DNA from: Caryophanales bacterium
Lineage (GTDB): Bacteria > Bacillota_I > Bacilli_A > RFN20 > CAG-449
DNA: 43,762 nt
Assembly (NCBI GenBank): GCA_029006735.1
Contig: JAQXGN010000033.1
Location: 1 to 43,762 of the forward strand
Reading direction: 5' to 3'
Under the pieces are notes generated by a model. It did no database searches and was not told the DNA's origin. It saw nothing but the letters and a program-made list of their open reading frames with translations. The first letter of the stretch is position 1. The number at the start of each line of letters is the position of its first letter. The position numbers and the translations under genes are program-made. Positions 40,866 to 43,762 of this stretch are shown in pieces.

Positions 40866-41864
40866 ATGAAAAACAATATATTTTTAGATAATTATCATAG
40901 TATCTTAAATGTTTATGATACGCAAATTGCGATTAAATTGGTAAAAGATACTTTTCAAAAGGCTTTATCAAAGAATTTAGAATTAACTAGGGTAAGTGCT
41001 CCATTATTTGTTGATCCTAATACTGGATTAAATGATAACTTAAATGGATATGAAAAGGCAGTTAGCTTTATTTCAGTCGAAACAAATAAAAAATTAGAAA
41101 TCGTTCAATCATTAGCTAAATGGAAAAGATTTGCTCTTAATAAGTATGGAGTTAAAGGTTTATATACTGATATGAATGCAATCCGTCCTTTTGAAGAACT
41201 TGATAATTTACATTCCTTATATGTTGATCAATGGGATTGGGAAAAAATCATTTTAAAAGAAGAAAGAAATGAAGAATTTTTAAAAAATACAGTTCGAAAA
41301 ATTTATGAAGCATTAAAATACACTGCGAAAATAGTTCATGATGCTTTTCCTAGTTTAGTATATGATTTTCCGGAAAATATCAGCTTTATTACAACAGAAG
41401 AATTAGAAATTAAATATCCTCATCTTTCTCGAAAAGAAAGAGAGAACACGATTGCTAAAGAATTAAAAGCAGTTTTTTTAATGCATATTGGGGGTAAATT
41501 GTCTGATGGAAATCCTCATGATGGAAGAGCTGCAGACTATGATGATTGGAGTTTAAATGGGGATATTTTATTATGGTATGAACCATTAAATATCGCATTT
41601 GAATTATCATCAATGGGAATAAGAGTAGATGAAACTTCTCTTGTTAAACAATTAAAAGAAAAAGGCGAAGAATATAAACTTGATTATCCATATCATCAAG
41701 ATGTTTTGAACAATAGATTACCATTAACAATTGGTGGAGGTATTGGTCAATCACGTATCTGTATGTTTATGTTAAAGAAAGCTCATATTGGTGAAGTTCA
41801 AACATCATATTGGGATGAAGAAGAAGTTGAACAATTTAAACGAAAAGGAATCTATTTATTATAA
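40866..41864 (+). CDS. asnA: Aspartate-ammonia ligase
   Basis: 332 residues, the normal length of AsnA, the ammonia-dependent asparagine synthetase with a class II aminoacyl-tRNA synthetase fold. Diagnostic stretches include LTRVSAPLFVDPNTGLNDNLNG, LAKWKRFAL, LYTDMNAIRPFEELDNLHS, VDQWDWEKI and a C-terminal LTIGGGIGQSRICMFMLKK (motif 3-like). Makes asparagine from aspartate, NH4+ and ATP. AGGAG upstream. Confidence 0.96.
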   Translation: MKNNIFLDNYHSILNVYDTQIAIKLVKDTFQKALSKNLELTRVSAPLFVDPNTGLNDNLNGYEKAVSFISVETNKKLEIVQSLAKWKRFALNKYGVKGLYTDMNAIRPFEELDNLHSLYVDQWDWEKIILKEERNEEFLKNTVRKIYEALKYTAKIVHDAFPSLVYDFPENISFITTEELEIKYPHLSRKERENTIAKELKAVFLMHIGGKLSDGNPHDGRAADYDDWSLNGDILLWYEPLNIAFELSSMGIRVDETSLVKQLKEKGEEYKLDYPYHQDVLNNRLPLTIGGGIGQSRICMFMLKKAHIGEVQTSYWDEEEVEQFKRKGIYLL

Positions 41865-41903
41865 TTATAAAAATTAATTTTTATCGATATTTTTTTATTG
41901 CTA

Positions 41904-41932
41904 TTGTAAAAGGAATATTATTGAATTATAAT
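41904..41932 (+). promoter_or_regulatory. Promoter of the small lipoprotein gene
   Basis: TTGTAA (41904-41909), 17 bases, TATAAT (41927-41932), then a 29-base leader with AAAAGGAG. Confidence 0.7.
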
Positions 41933-41961
41933 TTAAATATATTGTAAAAGGAGAAACAAAA

Positions 41962-42363
41962 ATGACAAAAGTTATGAAAACTTTAACATCTACATGTTTA
42001 TTAGCCGTTTGTGCATTAAGTTTAGTGTCATGTGGATCAACAAAGTTAACAAATGCAAAAAAATATATGAAAGACCATGCTAGTGATTTTGCAAACTGGA
42101 GCATTGGTACATTAACTTATAAAGATGATAATTTAAAAGTTAATGTTGTAAGTGGAAAAGGATCATATAGTAAAGATGATGTATCTGCAACATTTACAGT
42201 TTCTTATGATTGGAAAGCAGATTCATCAGAATGCAAATTTGAAAAATATACAGCAAAGGGCTCAAACGTTGCATTAGATCTTGTTATTAAAGGTCAAGTA
42301 GTTGCTTTATATGTAGTTGTTGAAGGCGCTGCTGCTGCTTATGCTGCTGAACAATCAAAATAA
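41962..42363 (+). CDS. Small lipoprotein, unknown function
   Basis: 133 residues. Lipobox LSLVSC (Cys about 25). The mature part of about 108 residues contains alternating strands (LTYKDDNLKVNVVSGKGSYSKDDVSATFTVSYDW) and a C-terminal Ala-rich helix (VEGAAAAYAAEQSK). No family recognised. Own promoter, no clear terminator before the insertion sequence that begins 42 bases downstream. Confidence 0.75.
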   Translation: MTKVMKTLTSTCLLAVCALSLVSCGSTKLTNAKKYMKDHASDFANWSIGTLTYKDDNLKVNVVSGKGSYSKDDVSATFTVSYDWKADSSECKFEKYTAKGSNVALDLVIKGQVVALYVVVEGAAAAYAAEQSK

Positions 42364-42404
42364 GAAAATAAATATTTGATTAATTAAAATAGATGGGCTA
42401 TGGG

Positions 42405-42430
42405 TGAACTTGTAAAGTATTCGTAGACAC
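42405..42430 (+). repeat. IS left inverted repeat (26 bp)
   Basis: Identical in reverse complement to 43737-43762. A small dyad GTAGAC/GTCTAT (42423-42446) plus a seven-T run follows, which may block read-through transcription into the transposase. Confidence 0.9.
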
Positions 42431-42486
42431 ACAAAAAAGTCTATGAGTACTTTTTTTGTTATACTCATTATAAGGAGGTAATAATT

Positions 42487-42852
42487 ATGGGAAGACCAAA
42501 AGGTGGAACTAACAAAAAACATACCAAAGAAGAAAAACTTACTATTGTACTAGACTGCATTAATAACGGTCTGAGTTCTTATGATGCATCCAAAAAATAT
42601 GGAATTGGTAATCAACAAATTAGTAAGTGGATTAAAGACTATTCTGAACATGGGGAGTCTGCATTAGAAAACCAGAAGAAAACAGGTAATCATCTTGCCG
42701 CACTTCATACAAGTAAGAATCTATCTGAACTTGATCGATTAAAACTAGAAAATCTAAAACTTAGAATCGAAAATGAAAGATTAAAAAAAGGATATACAGA
42801 GAAGGAGGTGAACGAAGCTCACGCTGGATTATCCAAAAAGAATTTGAAATAG
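42487..42852 (+). CDS. IS3-family transposase OrfA (HTH)
   Basis: 121 residues. A helix-turn-helix (KLTIVLDCINNGLSSYDASKKYGIGNQQISKWIKDY) and a leucine-zipper-like region (LDRLKLENLKLRIENERLKK) typical of OrfA. AAGGAGG site before the ATG. The last codons of the zipper run into the A7 slippery site, after which the -1 frame continues into OrfB. Confidence 0.93.
   Translation: MGRPKGGTNKKHTKEEKLTIVLDCINNGLSSYDASKKYGIGNQQISKWIKDYSEHGESALENQKKTGNHLAALHTSKNLSELDRLKLENLKLRIENERLKKGYTEKEVNEAHAGLSKKNLK
42783..42789 (+). other. -1 programmed frameshift site (A AAA AAA)
   Basis: Seven A read as TTA AAA AAA GGA in the OrfA frame. Slipping back one base gives AGG ATA TAC..., which is open without a stop into OrfB. 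An AAGGAGG at 42802-42808 downstream may stimulate slippage or help OrfB initiation. Confidence 0.75.
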
Positions 42853-43721
42853 TTGAGCTTCTATCTAAAGAAAGATTTAATATTAAACTTGTTTGTTCTT
42901 TAATGAATGTATCTAGATCAGGATATTATAAATGGATTAAAAGAAAAGGTCAGGATAATATATTTATTTCTAATCGTAAATTCTTTCTTAATGAAATTAA
43001 CAAAGTCTATGCAAAGCATAGAACATGGGGATATCATAGAATCGCTGCTAAGATAAGATTAGATACTGGATTATTCTTTTCTGATTTATTGATACACAAA
43101 ATATGCAAAGCCAATGGTATTTATTCTAAAGCAAGAAAGAAGCCTTATAAAAAGCCTAATAAGGAACATATTATTTACTCTAATGTTATTTCAAATAACT
43201 GGAGAACAACTGCTCCATTTCAAAAGATTACTACTGATACTACTATCTTTTGGAATAAAGGAAAGTTTTATGATTTAACAATGTACATCGATGTATTTAA
43301 CAACGAAATTGTTGCTTATGATTTATCTGTTTCTAAGCACGGTGCTTCAACATCAAATCATAAGAAAGCACAAAATAATTTGATTAAAGCAAAAATAAAA
43401 AGAGGCTATATAAACTCTGAGACGATTGTCCACTCGGATCAAGGAGTTATATATACCTCAGTCGCATTTAATAATGCATTTAAAGATTACAATATTTCTC
43501 GTTCAATGTCTAGACGTGCTACACCAACTGATAATCCAATTATCGAGTCACTTAATGGTTGGATGAAAGAAGAAATGTTCAAAGAATGGAATCTTTCAAA
43601 ATGTGATGATATCTATAAAACTGTTAAGAAATTCATTCATTATTTTAATAATGAGCGATTAGCTTATGCTTTAAATTATAAAAGCCCAATCCAGTATAGA
43701 ACTGAATTAGGCTTTAATTAA
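42789..43721 (+). CDS. IS3-family transposase OrfB (DDE integrase)
   Basis: Open from the frameshift site (about 310 codons); the first ATG is at 42903, giving 272 residues. N-terminal region FEIVELLSKERFNIKLVCSLMNVSRSGYYKW (the OrfB helix) lies upstream of that ATG, so most protein is expected as an OrfAB fusion. The catalytic triad is Asp in TTDTTIFW, Asp in HSDQGVIYTS and Glu in IIESLNGWMKEE with 35 residues between the last two, a DD35E arrangement. Looks intact and potentially active. Confidence 0.9.
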   Translation, partial: RIYREGGERSSRWIIQKEFEIVELLSKERFNIKLVCSLMNVSRSGYYKWIKRKGQDNIFISNRKFFLNEINKVYAKHRTWGYHRIAAKIRLDTGLFFSDLLIHKICKANGIYSKARKKPYKKPNKEHIIYSNVISNNWRTTAPFQKITTDTTIFWNKGKFYDLTMYIDVFNNEIVAYDLSVSKHGASTSNHKKAQNNLIKAKIKRGYINSETIVHSDQGVIYTSVAFNNAFKDYNISRSMSRRATPTDNPIIESLNGWMKEEMFKEWNLSKCDDIYKTVKKFIHYFNNERLAYALNYKSPIQYRTELGFN

Positions 43722-43736
43722 ATCTTTTTTTATAAA

Positions 43737-43762
43737 GTGTCTACGAATACTTTACAAGTTCA
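43737..43762 (-). repeat. IS right inverted repeat (26 bp)
   Basis: Exact reverse complement of 42405-42430, ending at the window edge. Confidence 0.92.

Larger units (their letters stand above)
42405..43762 (+). mobile_element. IS3-family (IS150-like) insertion sequence, complete
   Basis: 1358 bp bounded by perfect 26-bp inverted repeats (42405-42430 and 43737-43762) beginning TGAACTTGTAAAG and ending CTTTACAAGTTCA. Contains orfA and orfB in -1 relation and an A7 slippery site. The right repeat ends at the last base of the window, so the target duplication cannot be checked. Confidence 0.93.

Noticed and set aside
41865-41900. Terminator after asnA (AT-only dyad ATAAAAATTAATTTTTAT)
   Set aside because: Stem is entirely A-T with a tiny loop; too weak to call although T-rich sequence follows.
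42487-43721. Broken transposase pseudogene
   Set aside because: The two frames are related by the normal IS3 -1 shift at an A7 site, both are intact, and the catalytic triad is complete.
1-43762. Mycoplasma-type code (TGA as Trp)
   Set aside because: TGA ends dapA and dapH in tight overlap arrangements and tryptophan positions use TGG.

Overview
The window looks like chromosomal DNA from a low-GC, AT-rich Gram-positive-type bacterium of the Bacilli/Bacillota, probably an uncultured gut or host-associated lineage near Erysipelotrichales, RF39 or the mollicute border. Reasons: by eye it is roughly 30% G+C; it has strong AGGAGG ribosome sites and LppX-like and Ig-like lipoproteins with class II lipoboxes; it carries an acetylated diaminopimelate pathway, InlB and BspA-type surface repeats, a PIB-type zinc ATPase and an IS150-like element. 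TGA is used as a stop (for example at the ends of dapA and dapH) and Trp is TGG, so the code is standard rather than mycoplasmal. The lineage is inferred from gene content only.

Layout. 1-4.4 kb: a DUF2238-like membrane protein, a membrane-anchored alpha/beta hydrolase, then a leftward pair made of a RhuM-Fic protein that has lost its Fic catalytic segment and an XRE helix-turn-helix protein fused to a flavodoxin/FMN-reductase-like domain with a four-cysteine motif, followed by a CPBP intramembrane protease. 4.5-10.4 kb: a seven-gene rightward operon, every junction overlapping, with dapF-dapA-dapB-dapH-asd-N-acetyl-DAP deacetylase and a pyridoxal/pyridoxamine kinase. It makes most of the acetyl branch of meso-DAP synthesis plus, by inference, the PLP needed by the DAP aminotransferase, which is not in the window. 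10.4-14.5 kb: leftward ttcA-like tRNA thiolase and a nadK-nfnA-nfnB operon (NADP synthesis plus electron-bifurcating NADPH formation).

14.5-36 kb is a surface and secretion island. A 400-bp regulatory gap with a cre-like site leads to an 1834-residue lipoprotein with seven 77-residue repeats and six InlB-type repeats. A three-gene rightward operon of secreted proteins and lipoproteins follows. It converges with a leftward operon of a 2357-residue subtilisin-type protease with a BspA leucine-rich repeat region, a lipoprotein, and an M6 (immune inhibitor A-like) metalloprotease lipoprotein.

36-39.6 kb is a metal-homeostasis block: an ArsR/SmtB regulator with the complete alpha-5 zinc-site signature behind a promoter and a perfect 20-bp palindrome, a PIB-type Zn/Cd exporter with a very His-rich N-terminus, and a manganese exporter (mntP) under a compact yybP-ykoY manganese riboswitch with an overlapping terminator. 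39.7-42.4 kb: an XRE regulator with membrane segments, a YfcE-like phosphodiesterase, asnA and a small lipoprotein. 42.4 kb to the end is an intact IS3-family (IS150-like) element with perfect 26-bp terminal repeats and a -1 frameshift site; its right end coincides with the last base of the window.

The strongest candidates for something undescribed are the RhuM-deltaFic / XRE-flavodoxin pair at 2.0-3.6 kb, the P4-less form of the manganese riboswitch, and the modular 1834-residue lipoprotein with its 77-residue repeat family.
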